Source of the DNA: Rikenellaceae bacterium
GTDB taxonomy: Bacteria > Bacteroidota > Bacteroidia > Bacteroidales > Rikenellaceae
Direction: 5' to 3'
Assembly: GCA_017935625.1 (NCBI GenBank)
Contig: JAGBHC010000039.1
Span: forward strand, 1-51,805
Length of the DNA stretch: 51,805 bases
Made by a program: the position numbers and the translations under genes. Below, in pieces: positions 15,638 to 23,670 of this stretch (position 1 is the stretch's first letter; every line of letters starts with the position of its first letter). The notes below the pieces were generated by a model. It was not told the DNA's origin. It was given only the letters and a program-made list of their open reading frames with translations, and ran no database searches.

Positions 15638-17401
15638 ATGAATATGCAGTATGGAAAGATGATAGCTCTTGCGGCGGCCTGTGTGCTGGCCGCGGGAGGC
15701 GCACAGGGCCAGAACCGGCTTTCGGGAGAGGTGGAGGTGACCCGCGACTACGAACCTGCGGTGGTCAATGCCCGCAAACTCACGGTGCGCCCCTCGATGA
15801 CGGATACCGTTTCGTTGCGTCCGTCGATAGATTACTCGATTCGCTCCACGGTGTGGAACACCGAATTCGAGACGCAGCCCTTCGCTGCGGCGGCGCTCTC
15901 CACGGCCGTCTACCGGCGCGAACGCCCCTTCTACCTCAAGGCGGGGGCGGGCATGCCTCTGCAGAGCGAGGCCGACCTCTATCTCTCCACCGTAGGCGGC
16001 AAGCGCGGTGCGGCGGGCCTCTATCTCAATCATGCGGGCAGCTACGCCAAGATAAAGGACGACGCCGACATCAAGCGCAACGCCCTCACCATGGAGAATG
16101 TGCTGGGTGCGTTCGGACGCCGCCGGTTCGCGGCCGGGGCGCTTCGCGACATCGTGCTGGAGGCGGAACTCACGGGCGAGAACCGGATGTACGACCGCTA
16201 CGGCGCGGCCGACTATCGCATGGAGACGCTCCCCGACATCGCTTCGGTGAGAGAGTGCTACAACAGCGTGACGGGACGCGGCATACTGGGCAACGATTTC
16301 TCGGACCTCTCCTTCTTCAACATCCAGCTGGGGGGCGAGGGCAGCTACTTCCACGGCAAGGGCGGTTACAAGCAGGCCGAAGTGGACGTCTACCTGAAGA
16401 TGGGCAAGAATTTCGGCCGTCACCGCGTCACGCTTCAGGGCGGTTACGCCTCCCGCTGGGCGGGCGGCGGCGGTCCCTTCGCGCGCTACTACGACGACCA
16501 CGTCAAGATTTCGCCCCGCTACTCGCTGCTCGGCGGCAAGATTCGCCTGACGGTGGGTCTCGATGCCGATTTGCAGAAGTCCGACTTCGTCTACTACGGT
16601 CATCCGGGCGATAAGGACACCTGGCTGTTCCCCTATGCCGACATCGTGTTCGGTGCGGTGGACCGGGCTTTCATTCCGTTCGTCAGAATCGACGGCGGCC
16701 TCTCCGACGGCAGCTATGCGGCGCTGTCGCGCATCAACCCCTACGTGGAGCGGGGGCTGGTGGCTCCCGACCGGGCCGAGTACAACCTGCGCGGCGGAGT
16801 GATGGGCAGCACCTCCACGGCATTCCACTATACGCTCTATGCCGGCGTGTCGCACTGGGAGAACAATGCCTTCCTCACCACCGTCTACTACATGCCCTAC
16901 GGAAACGGACTGAGCACCTTCGGGGTGCTGCTCGACGACTGCATGGTCTTCACCGTGGGCGGAAACATCGAGGCGCGTCCCGCACCCTCGGTCGAACTGA
17001 ACGCGGCGGTGCAGTGGCACTCCTACGAGGCGAAGAATCTCTCCGATGCGAGCGGCCTGCCCGCGCTGGAGGCTTCGCTCGCCGTGCGTTTCCGGGTGGG
17101 CGAGCGCCTCAGCTTCAAGGTGGGCGGCGAGCTGACCGGCCCGCGCAAGTTCCTGGAGACGGAGGGCATACTCGGACTTCCGACGGTGTTGAACGCCGAT
17201 GTCCAGGAGGGCTATCTCGACTACTGGACCAACAAGGTCTCCACGGTGGTGAACGTGACGCTCGATGCCGAATACCGTCTCAACGACAAGATGATGGTCT
17301 ATCTTTCGGGACGGAATCTGGCCGGATGCAAGCTCTATCCCTACAACCACTATCGCGGTTACGGGGTGAACGCCCTGGCGGGCATCAAGCTCGTGTTCTG
17401 A
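15638..17401 (+). CDS. Outer-membrane beta-barrel protein (TonB-receptor-like), partner of the TPR protein
   Basis: A 587-residue protein with a signal peptide ending around GGAQGQ and alternating aromatic/hydrophobic beta strands throughout, ending in GIKLVF with the C-terminal phenylalanine expected of a BAM substrate. The N-terminal motif EVTRDYEPAVVNARKL, followed by a TDTVSLRPSIDYSI segment, marks a conserved Bacteroidota family often named TonB-dependent receptor although no clear plug domain is visible. Tyr and Phe are frequent at strand ends, for example FHYTLYAGVSHWENNAF. It follows the TPR gene by 19 bases and is surely cotranscribed. A porin or anchoring role is possible; the substrate is unknown. 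Confidence 0.78.
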   Translation: MNMQYGKMIALAAACVLAAGGAQGQNRLSGEVEVTRDYEPAVVNARKLTVRPSMTDTVSLRPSIDYSIRSTVWNTEFETQPFAAAALSTAVYRRERPFYLKAGAGMPLQSEADLYLSTVGGKRGAAGLYLNHAGSYAKIKDDADIKRNALTMENVLGAFGRRRFAAGALRDIVLEAELTGENRMYDRYGAADYRMETLPDIASVRECYNSVTGRGILGNDFSDLSFFNIQLGGEGSYFHGKGGYKQAEVDVYLKMGKNFGRHRVTLQGGYASRWAGGGGPFARYYDDHVKISPRYSLLGGKIRLTVGLDADLQKSDFVYYGHPGDKDTWLFPYADIVFGAVDRAFIPFVRIDGGLSDGSYAALSRINPYVERGLVAPDRAEYNLRGGVMGSTSTAFHYTLYAGVSHWENNAFLTTVYYMPYGNGLSTFGVLLDDCMVFTVGGNIEARPAPSVELNAAVQWHSYEAKNLSDASGLPALEASLAVRFRVGERLSFKVGGELTGPRKFLETEGILGLPTVLNADVQEGYLDYWTNKVSTVVNVTLDAEYRLNDKMMVYLSGRNLAGCKLYPYNHYRGYGVNALAGIKLVF

Positions 17402-17416
17402 TGTCCCGTGTCCGGG

Positions 17417-17451
17417 GCTCCTGCGCCGCGTTTTCGCGGAGCGGCAGGAGC
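17417..17451 (+). terminator. Two-tier hairpin after the barrel gene
   Basis: Outer stem 17417-17424 with 17444-17451 (GCTCCTGC / GCAGGAGC) encloses an inner stem 17426-17430 with 17435-17439 and a TTTT loop. No T run follows directly (GAGTTTTCG is 9 bases on), so this may be a partial terminator or a processing stem between the barrel and cupin genes. Confidence 0.45.
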
Positions 17452-17494
17452 GGAACCGAGTTTTCGAAAGTGAGAACCAATTAACAGCAAGATT

Positions 17495-18037
17495 ATGAAA
17501 CGAGTTTTATTCATGTGTACGGCAGCCGCGGCGTTGCTCGGTGCGGCGGCCTGTGGGGGACCTGATTCCCGCGAGGAGGCGCAGAGCGGAGCGGAGGAGC
17601 GCACGGCGGTGGAGATGAAGGACTACGGCAGCGAGCCGACGGTGCTCGATATCGAGGAGTATACGCTGGCGAACGGGAATTTCCGGACGACGCTCTGGAC
17701 GGGCGGCAATCTGCAGCTGACGCTGATGTCGGTTCCCGTCGGCGGGGAGATTGGGCTCGAGCAGCACCCTGACATAGACCAGTTCCTGCGCATCGAGCAG
17801 GGAGAGGCCGAAGTCCGGATGGGGGACAGCCGCGAGCAGCTCGACTTCGTGCGTCCCGCTTCGGCCGATTGCGCCGTGTTCGTCCCGGCCGGCAAGTGGC
17901 ATAACGTGGTCAATAAGGGCGAAGTGCCTCTGAAGCTCTATTCGATATACGCTCCGGCGGAACATGCCCACGGCACGGTGCATAAGACCTACGAGGAGGC
18001 GATGGCGGCCGAACACGAACACCATCATCACCGATAG
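17495..18037 (+). CDS. Cupin-domain lipoprotein
   Basis: A 180-residue protein with a lipoprotein signal (LLGAAAC, Cys20) followed by a single cupin barrel. Cupin motif 1 is seen as EIGLEQHPDIDQFLRIEQGEAEV, with one His and Asp/Gln in place of the HxH pair. Motif 2 is VFVPAGKWHNVVN. The end YSIYAPAEHAHGTVHKTYEEA matches a widespread small cupin family that is normally cytoplasmic; here it is predicted to be membrane-anchored outside the cytoplasm. The C-terminus EHEHHHHR is naturally His-rich and could bind metal. No enzymatic function is established for the family. It ends the rightward TPR-barrel run. Confidence 0.8.
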   Translation: MKRVLFMCTAAAALLGAAACGGPDSREEAQSGAEERTAVEMKDYGSEPTVLDIEEYTLANGNFRTTLWTGGNLQLTLMSVPVGGEIGLEQHPDIDQFLRIEQGEAEVRMGDSREQLDFVRPASADCAVFVPAGKWHNVVNKGEVPLKLYSIYAPAEHAHGTVHKTYEEAMAAEHEHHHHR

Positions 18038-18054
18038 GGAGCTCCGACAGCGGG

Positions 18055-18312
18055 AGACGTTTCCCTTTGCGGCGTTTTCCCCCTTTTGCGGGGCGTCTCC
18101 TCTCTTTTTTTCGTGGAATGTTCACCCTCTCCCTTTGCGGGACGTTTCTCTTTTAGAGAACGTCCCTTCCTTTTTTTGCGGATGCTCTTTCTTTTGCGTG
18201 GGTGCTCCTCCCTCTTTTTTTCGTGGCGTTTTCTCCTTTTACGAACGTCTCCTTTCTTTTTTGTGGAATGTTCCTCCACCTTTGCGGGCATTTCCACTCT
18301 TTTGCGAATATC
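18055..18312. repeat. Degenerate pyrimidine-rich tandem array, about 12 units of 18-25 bp
   Basis: Units follow the pattern nCGTyTCCyCyyyTTTTGCGG. Ends such as CCTTTGCGG, TTTTGCGG, TTTCGTGG and TTTTGTGG recur from 18055 to 18312, with intervening ACGTCTCC or AATGTTC. The opposite strand would read as Lys/Arg-rich peptide, but no coding signal supports this. The whole gap 18038-18611 (574 bases) has no gene. Confidence 0.7.
18139..18177 (+). terminator. Intrinsic terminator for the cupin gene, embedded in the array
   Basis: Stem 18139-18146 with 18159-18166 (GGGACGTT / AACGTCCC) plus an inner CTCT/AGAG extension and TTT loop is followed by TTCC and seven Ts (18171-18177). It lies 100 bases after the cupin stop. 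Confidence 0.7.
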
Positions 18313-18611
18313 CTCGCTTCATCTTCAGGTGTTTGAGCGCGTATCGGAATCGGTTTCCGGTGCGCGTTTCTTATGCGGTGCGCCTCGCGGTTGCAGCCGG
18401 GGCCGGTGCAAGGGCCGGTGCAAGGAGCGGTCGCACCCTGTCGCCGGTGTAGCTGAGGAGGGGCGAAAGAACGTTTCCGGCCTTTTTGCGGCGGGGAGAG
18501 TGCCTGGGGCGTCGGGAGAATTGTCGGCCGGGCGGAAGAGCTGTCGGGCGAAAAGCGAAAGGGAACCGCCGCCGGCAGTTCCCTTTCGTGCATGTGTTCC
18601 GTCGCGGAGCG

Positions 18612-19019
18612 TTATATCGGAGCGTTGTTGAAAGCGTAGGCAATCTGGGAGGCGACCTCGTCCATCGCTTTCTGGAGTTTGTTGCCCACCATCATGCGCA
18701 GCATCATGTTGAGCTCCACGTGCAGCACCAGACGCATGCGGGTGTCGTTGTCGGCCACCTGTTTGAGCTGGGTCCAGAAGGTGAACTCCACGGGCGAATT
18801 CTCGCCGACCACCTTTATCAGTTTGGGTGCCTCGCGCTCCACCATGCGCAGCCGGATTCGAAGCCCCTTGACCACGAACGAACAGGTGTCGCTGTCGGCC
18901 TGCCACTCCTCCACCTTCTCCTTGAGGATGGGGGTGAAGTGCGAGAAGTCGCTCAGGGTGGCGTATACGGCTTCCGCCGGACGGTTTATCTTCTGCTGTT
19001 TGCTTTCGTATTTTTCCAT
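18612..19019 (-). CDS. SRPBCC (START-like) domain protein
   Basis: A 135-residue protein of the SRPBCC/polyketide-cyclase fold, a hydrophobic-ligand-binding helix-grip domain. The N-terminus MEKYESKQQKINRPAEAVYATLSDFSHF is the typical opening strand and helix, and the C-terminal long helix is MVGNKLQKAMDEVASQIAYAF. The frame is open 51 codons further upstream, into pyrE, but a promoter box lies between (19051-19058), so the ATG at 19019 is chosen. It lies 61 bases after pyrE on the same strand. Function is unknown for this subfamily; many Bacteroidota have it. Confidence 0.8.
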   Translation of the reverse strand: MEKYESKQQKINRPAEAVYATLSDFSHFTPILKEKVEEWQADSDTCSFVVKGLRIRLRMVEREAPKLIKVVGENSPVEFTFWTQLKQVADNDTRMRLVLHVELNMMLRMMVGNKLQKAMDEVASQIAYAFNNAPI

Positions 19020-19050
19020 GTTCGGTTTGTTACTTGGATTCGACAGGGTG

Positions 19051-19058
19051 CAAAGATA
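19051..19058 (-). promoter_or_regulatory. -7 promoter box for the SRPBCC gene
   Basis: On the minus strand the box reads TATCTTTG, an exact TAnnTTTG match, about 32 bases upstream of the ATG. A -33 TTG is not obvious. Confidence 0.55.
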
Positions 19059-19080
19059 GCGATTTTGTCCGGAATCCCGA

Positions 19081-19713
19081 CTATTTGTTCCATTCGGCCG
19101 GATTTTCGCGCCACTCCTTGAGCGTCGCCAGCTGGTCGGGATGGACGTATCCCTGCTCCGTGGCCAGTTCAATCATGGCGTTGTAGTTGCTCAGGGTGTC
19201 GAGCGTGACGCCCGCCTTGCGGAAGTTCTCCTCGGCAGCGGGGAATCCGTAGGTGAAGATGGCCACCATGCCGAGCACCTCGCATCCTGCGTCGCGCAGC
19301 GCCTCCACGGCATTCAGGGAGCTGCCTCCCGTGGAGACCAGGTCCTCGACGACCACCACCTTGGCTCCCGGACGGTATTCGCCCTCCACCTGGTTGGTCA
19401 GGCCGTGGGTCTTGGGTGCCGAGCGGACGTAGATGAAGGGTTTGCCCATCTTCTCCGCCGCCAGCACGCCGTGGGCGATGGCGCCCGTGGCCACGCCGGC
19501 TATCACCTCCGCCTCGGGGTATTTGTCGGCGATGACTTCGGCGAAGCTCTCGTAGACCAGTTTACGCACGGCGGGATAGGAGAGGATTTTGCGGTTGTCG
19601 CAGTAGATGGGCGAGTGCCAGCCCGAAGCCCATGTAAAAAAATTTGTAGGACTGAGTTTAATTGCCTTAATTTGCAGTAAACTTTGGGCGATTTTTTGAG
19701 CTATCAATTCCAT
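19081..19713 (-). CDS. pyrE: Orotate phosphoribosyltransferase
   Basis: A 210-residue enzyme that joins orotate and PRPP to form OMP in pyrimidine synthesis. The PRPP-binding motif VVVVEDLVSTGGSS is clear, and the orotate-side motif FFTWASGWHSPIYCDNRK and the GVATGAIAHG loop are family-typical. The frame stays open for 134 more codons upstream, inside the opposite NUDIX gene; the ATG at 19713 gives the standard N-terminus. Its start is only 6 bases from that of the divergent NUDIX gene, so its promoter must lie inside NUDIX coding sequence. I could not find a good -7 box for it. Confidence 0.93.
   Translation of the reverse strand: MELIAQKIAQSLLQIKAIKLSPTNFFTWASGWHSPIYCDNRKILSYPAVRKLVYESFAEVIADKYPEAEVIAGVATGAIAHGVLAAEKMGKPFIYVRSAPKTHGLTNQVEGEYRPGAKVVVVEDLVSTGGSSLNAVEALRDAGCEVLGMVAIFTYGFPAAEENFRKAGVTLDTLSNYNAMIELATEQGYVHPDQLATLKEWRENPAEWNK
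19643..19674 (+). promoter_or_regulatory. Promoter of the NUDIX operon, inside the 5' end of pyrE
   Basis: TTTG at 19643-19646, exactly 20 bases, then TTAATTTG at 19667-19674 (7 of 8 to TAnnTTTG). Transcription would start near 19681 and run 39 bases to the NUDIX ATG. Confidence 0.6.
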
Positions 19714-19719
19714 AAAGGT

Positions 19720-20319
19720 ATGTATAAGGTATATTTTAAGAATAAAGTTGTCGTTTTCACCTCCGATGCTGCCTGCCGGGCCGAGTGCCGGATGACTCCG
19801 CAGGCGGACGAGCGCATTACGGTTGCAAAGGTCTTGCAAAATCTTGAGAATTACAACTCCCTGGCGATAATATCCCCCCGGGCGGATGAAGTTTTTGCCG
19901 ATTTCCGCCGCGGCTTCCGTTGCGTGGATGCCGCCGGCGGGGTGGTCTGCGACCCGCACGGCCGGCGGCTGATGATATTGCGCGACGGGCGGTGGGACCT
20001 GCCCAAGGGCCATCGCGAGGCGGGCGAGAGCATGGAGTGCTGCGCCCTGCGGGAGGTGGCCGAGGAGTGCGGCATCGAACCCCGGCTGGGCGAACACCTC
20101 GCCGACACGCTGCACTTCTATCCGTGGGAGAACGACTACACGCTCAAGCGCACGGCCTGGTACCGCATGTATTGCGAGGAGCCCGGGGCACCCGTCCCCC
20201 AGACCGAGGAGGGGATTACGCAGGCGGTGTGGCTCGACGGCCAGGGGGTGGAGCAGGCCCTGGAGAATACCTTCTCGACCATTCGCCGCGTGATGGAATG
20301 CGAGGCGGAGCGGGCCTGA
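19720..20319 (+). CDS. NUDIX hydrolase
   Basis: A 199-residue NUDIX protein. The NUDIX box is complete at about residues 97-119: GHREAGESMECCALREVAEECGI, fitting Gx5Ex7REUxEExGU, so the divalent-metal pyrophosphohydrolase site should be active. An N-terminal extension of about 65 residues (MYKVYFKNKVVVF onward) precedes the fold, as in a Bacteroidota-specific group of unknown substrate. An earlier ATG at 19684 would overlap pyrE, so I use the one at 19720. The S9 peptidase gene starts 32 bases downstream and is probably cotranscribed. Confidence 0.85.
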   Translation: MYKVYFKNKVVVFTSDAACRAECRMTPQADERITVAKVLQNLENYNSLAIISPRADEVFADFRRGFRCVDAAGGVVCDPHGRRLMILRDGRWDLPKGHREAGESMECCALREVAEECGIEPRLGEHLADTLHFYPWENDYTLKRTAWYRMYCEEPGAPVPQTEEGITQAVWLDGQGVEQALENTFSTIRRVMECEAERA

Positions 20320-20351
20320 AACCAGAGAGAAGAACTAAACGTATTACATAG

Positions 20352-22427
20352 ATGAAGAGATTGATTTACACAACTATGGCGCTGGCGATGTCGTTGCTGA
20401 CGGCCGGTGCCGCAAATGCTGAGAGTATGAGAACACCGAGTTCCGATGCCGCAGGAAAACAGACCGGAATCTTCACCCCCGAGGTGATGTGGAGCATGGG
20501 GCGCATCGGTTCGCAGAGCCTGTCGCCCGACGGCCGGACCCTGCTTTACACCGTGACGCGCTACGACGTGGAGGCCAACCGCGGCAAAACGACGATGGTC
20601 GCTCTGCGCGACGGCGTGCACACCTCGCTGGGCGAGGGGGCCGATGCCCGCTGGAGCGCCGACGGCGGACGGATTCATTACATCGGCGGCGACGGCCAGA
20701 TTTGGAGCATGGCTCCCGACGGCTCGGATGCCGTGCAGGTGAGCCGGGTCGAGGGCGGCGTCGAGGGCTTCGGCGTGGCGCCTTCGGGCGACAGGCTCTT
20801 TTACGTGAAGAGCGTGCATGTGAAAGGGGTGCGCAGCCGCGACCTCTACGAGGAACTCGACAAGAGCCGGGCACTCATCTACGACGACCTGATGGTGCGC
20901 CACTGGGACTACTGGGACGAGGGCGACTACCGCCACATTTTCGTGGCGTCGTTCGACGGCCGGCAGCTCTCCGACGACCGCGATATCATGGAGGGCGAGC
21001 CGTGGGACGCTCCGCTGGCTCCCTATTTCGACATGGCCGAAATCGCGTGGAACCACGCCGGCACCGTGCTGGCCTACACCTGCAAGAAGCTGACCGGCAC
21101 CGAGTATGCCGTTTCGACCGATTCCGATATCTTCCTCTACGACACCGCTTCGGGCACCACCCGCAACATCTGCAAGGAGAGCGGGGCGGAGGCAATGCCT
21201 GGTTACGACAAATATCCGGTCTTTTCGCCCGACGACTCGCGCATCGCCTTCACCAGCATGCGCCGTGCCGGCAACGAGAGCGACAAGGACCGTCTCTTCG
21301 TGTGGGATTCGCGGACGGGCCGGATGAGCGACCTGACCGCCGGGTTCGACTACAATGCCGCCAACCTGCTGTGGAGCGGCAACGACGCCCTCTACTTCAT
21401 CGCCCCCATCGAGGCGACCCACCAGCTCTGCCGGGTCGATATGAAGGGACGGGTGAAGGTGCTCACCTCGGGCGACCACGACATCAATGCCGCCGTGCTG
21501 GCGGGCGGACGCATGACGGTGGCCCTCACCAAAATCACGCAGGCTACCGAACTCTTCGACGTGAATCTCTCCGACGGGTCGCTCACGCAGGTGACCTCGG
21601 TCAATGGAGCGGTGTACGACCGGGTGAAGATGTGTCCGGTGGAGAAGCGGTGGGTGACCACCACCGACGGCAAGCGGATGCTGGTGTGGGTGATTCTGCC
21701 GCCCGACTTCGACCCTGCCAAGAAATATCCGGCGCTGCTCTACTGCCAGGGCGGACCCCAGAGCGTGGTGAGCCAGTTTTGGAGCTATCGATGGAACTTC
21801 CAGCTGATGGCCTCGCAGGGCTATGTGGTGGTGGCGCCCAACCGCCGCGGCCTGCCCTCGTTCGGACAGGAGTGGCTGGACCAGATTTCGGGCGATTACA
21901 GCGGCCAGAACATCCGCGACTATCTGAGCGCCATCGACGACGTGGCCCGCGAGCCGTGGGTGGATGCCGACCGTCTGGGTTGCGTGGGCGCCAGCTACGG
22001 AGGCTATTCGACCTTCTTCCTGGCCGGCAACCACGACAAGCGCTTCAAGGCCTTCATCGCCCATTGCGGCATCTACGACTTCGAGAGCATGTACGGCTCG
22101 ACCGAAGAGCTCTGGTTCGTCAATAACGACTACAAGGGCAGCTACTGGAGCAAAGACCCCGTGGCCGTGCGCTCCTATGCCAATTCGCCGCATAAGTTCA
22201 TCGAGAAGTGGGATACGCCGATACTCATTTTCACCGGCATGAAAGACTACCGCATCCCCTACACCCAGAGCCTGGAGGCTTTCACCGCCGCTCGCCTCAG
22301 GGGCATCCCGTCGCGGCTGGTGGCGTTCGAGGACGAGAACCATCAAGTCTTCAAGCCGCAGAATTCGCTGGTGTGGAACCGCGAGTTCTTCGCCTGGCTC
22401 GACAAATATCTGAAAGCGGAGGAGTAG
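20352..22427 (+). CDS. S9-family (prolyl oligopeptidase-like) exported peptidase
   Basis: A 691-residue serine peptidase with signal peptide (residues 1-23, ending AGAANA). Residues about 40-420 form a WD/beta-propeller-like domain that gates substrates; the C-terminal alpha/beta-hydrolase domain has the catalytic triad Ser548 in GASYGGYS, Asp632 in GMKDYRIPY and His664 in DENHQVF. All three are in canonical spacing, so it should be active on peptides in the periplasm, perhaps as a dipeptidyl- or acylaminoacyl-peptidase. It lies between the NUDIX gene and, 4 bases later, the EEP hydrolase gene. Confidence 0.92.
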   Translation: MKRLIYTTMALAMSLLTAGAANAESMRTPSSDAAGKQTGIFTPEVMWSMGRIGSQSLSPDGRTLLYTVTRYDVEANRGKTTMVALRDGVHTSLGEGADARWSADGGRIHYIGGDGQIWSMAPDGSDAVQVSRVEGGVEGFGVAPSGDRLFYVKSVHVKGVRSRDLYEELDKSRALIYDDLMVRHWDYWDEGDYRHIFVASFDGRQLSDDRDIMEGEPWDAPLAPYFDMAEIAWNHAGTVLAYTCKKLTGTEYAVSTDSDIFLYDTASGTTRNICKESGAEAMPGYDKYPVFSPDDSRIAFTSMRRAGNESDKDRLFVWDSRTGRMSDLTAGFDYNAANLLWSGNDALYFIAPIEATHQLCRVDMKGRVKVLTSGDHDINAAVLAGGRMTVALTKITQATELFDVNLSDGSLTQVTSVNGAVYDRVKMCPVEKRWVTTTDGKRMLVWVILPPDFDPAKKYPALLYCQGGPQSVVSQFWSYRWNFQLMASQGYVVVAPNRRGLPSFGQEWLDQISGDYSGQNIRDYLSAIDDVAREPWVDADRLGCVGASYGGYSTFFLAGNHDKRFKAFIAHCGIYDFESMYGSTEELWFVNNDYKGSYWSKDPVAVRSYANSPHKFIEKWDTPILIFTGMKDYRIPYTQSLEAFTAARLRGIPSRLVAFEDENHQVFKPQNSLVWNREFFAWLDKYLKAEE

Positions 22428-22431
22428 GCCG

Positions 22432-23496
22432 ATGAAAAGGGAGAGAAAAAGGAACGGATGGGTCGCTGCGGCGATATTTTTGGCAGCCCTGCTCGTCGTG
22501 GGCGGACAGCTCGTCGGCGAGCGCCCAGCGGGGCAGGGGTATGTCGTCGCGTTCTACAACGTGGAGAATCTCTTCGATACCATCGACCAGCCCGAGGTGC
22601 AGGACGAGGAGTTCACTCCCGGCTCCGGCAAGGAGTGGAACAGCGCGAAATATGCCCTCAAGCTGGAGCGCATCGCACGGGCGTTGTGCGGAGTGGGGGC
22701 CCGGGCGGAGGCCATGCCTGCGGTCATCGGACTGGCCGAGGTGGAGAACCGCCGCGTGGCGGAGGATTTGACGGCGACCGGCCTGCTGGCCGAAACCGAT
22801 TACCGTGTGGTGCACTACGACTCGCCCGATGCCCGCGGCATCGACGTGGCGCTGCTCTACCGGCCGGAGCTGTTCGACTGCGAGGGGAGCCGTGCGGTGC
22901 GGGTGGAGGTGCCCGGGCTGCCGCACTTCCGTACGCGCGACATCCTCACCGTGTGGGGCACGATGGGTGGCGAACGCTTCCTGTTCCTGGTGGCGCATCT
23001 GCCTTCGCGCCGGGGCGGGGCCGAGGCTTCGGAGTTCAAGCGGTGCGCGGCGGCGGCCGTCATGCGCCGGGTGGCCGATTCGGTGCTGCGCGAGTGTCCC
23101 GATACCCGCATCGTGATGATGGGCGACATGAACGACGACCCCACGGACAAGAGCCTGAGCGAAGTCATCGGGGCTGCGGACGACCCCGGCAGCGTGCAGG
23201 CCGGCGGGTGGTTCAATCCGTTCGCGGCGCTTTTCGCGGCGGGACGCGGAACGCTCGGCTACGGCGGCGAGTGGAACCTGTTCGACAACATCATCCTCAG
23301 CGGCAATCTCGGCGACGGACTGCGGCCGGTGAGCGACCGCAGCGGGAGGTTCGGCTATATCTACGATGCCGATTATCTGTTGCAGCAGGAGGGGCGCTAT
23401 GCGGGTTTCCCCGAGCGGACCTTCGCCGGCGACCGCTACCTGGGAGGGTACAGCGACCACCTGCCGGTCTATGTGGTGTTGTCGGCGGAGAAGTAG
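22432..23496 (+). CDS. Endonuclease/exonuclease/phosphatase-family protein, membrane-anchored
   Basis: A 354-residue protein of the EEP (DNase I-like) fold. A single N-terminal membrane segment (residues 9-26) is followed by the family motifs: FYNVENLFDTID, GLAEVENRR with the metal-binding Glu, MMGDMNDDPTD, and a closing YSDHLPVYV with the catalytic Asp-His. Hydrolysis of a phosphodiester such as nucleic acid, lipid or sugar phosphate outside the cytoplasm is likely; which one is not visible. The start is 4 bases after the S9 peptidase stop, so the two are an operon. A strong terminator follows 23 bases after the stop. Confidence 0.88.
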   Translation: MKRERKRNGWVAAAIFLAALLVVGGQLVGERPAGQGYVVAFYNVENLFDTIDQPEVQDEEFTPGSGKEWNSAKYALKLERIARALCGVGARAEAMPAVIGLAEVENRRVAEDLTATGLLAETDYRVVHYDSPDARGIDVALLYRPELFDCEGSRAVRVEVPGLPHFRTRDILTVWGTMGGERFLFLVAHLPSRRGGAEASEFKRCAAAAVMRRVADSVLRECPDTRIVMMGDMNDDPTDKSLSEVIGAADDPGSVQAGGWFNPFAALFAAGRGTLGYGGEWNLFDNIILSGNLGDGLRPVSDRSGRFGYIYDADYLLQQEGRYAGFPERTFAGDRYLGGYSDHLPVYVVLSAEK

Positions 23497-23519
23497 CCGA
23501 CAGCCAGTTTGCGATTCAA

Positions 23520-23557
23520 GGAAGGGTGTCTGCCGCCGGCGGACGCCCTTCCTTTTT
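23520..23557 (+). terminator. Strong intrinsic terminator of the NUDIX-peptidase-EEP operon
   Basis: A 15-bp stem (23520-23534 with 23538-23552, with two G-U pairs) and GCC loop is followed directly by TTTTT (23553-23557). Confidence 0.92.
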
Positions 23558-23637
23558 CTGTGCTCTTCCTTCTTTTGCGCCCTTTCTTCTGCGCTTTTTC
23601 TTCTTCTGCGCCCTTCTCTATTTCTGCGGCCGGGCGT
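23558..23637. repeat. Pyrimidine-rich short tandem array
   Basis: After the terminator come four imperfect units of the form CTTCTTTTGCGCC / CTTTCTTCTGCGC. The pattern resembles the array at 18055-18312 (pyrimidine tract then TTTGCGG/TTCTGCGC). It opens the gene-free stretch 23497-24283. Confidence 0.55.
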
Positions 23638-23670
23638 AGCCGTGCCCCGGGCGCAGCGCGTACCTCGGGT

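Noticed and set aside
18028-18297. 89-codon Lys/Arg-rich minus-strand frame
   Set aside because: The composition is what the pyrimidine-rich repeat array gives on its other strand. There is no promoter and it overlaps a plus-strand terminator.
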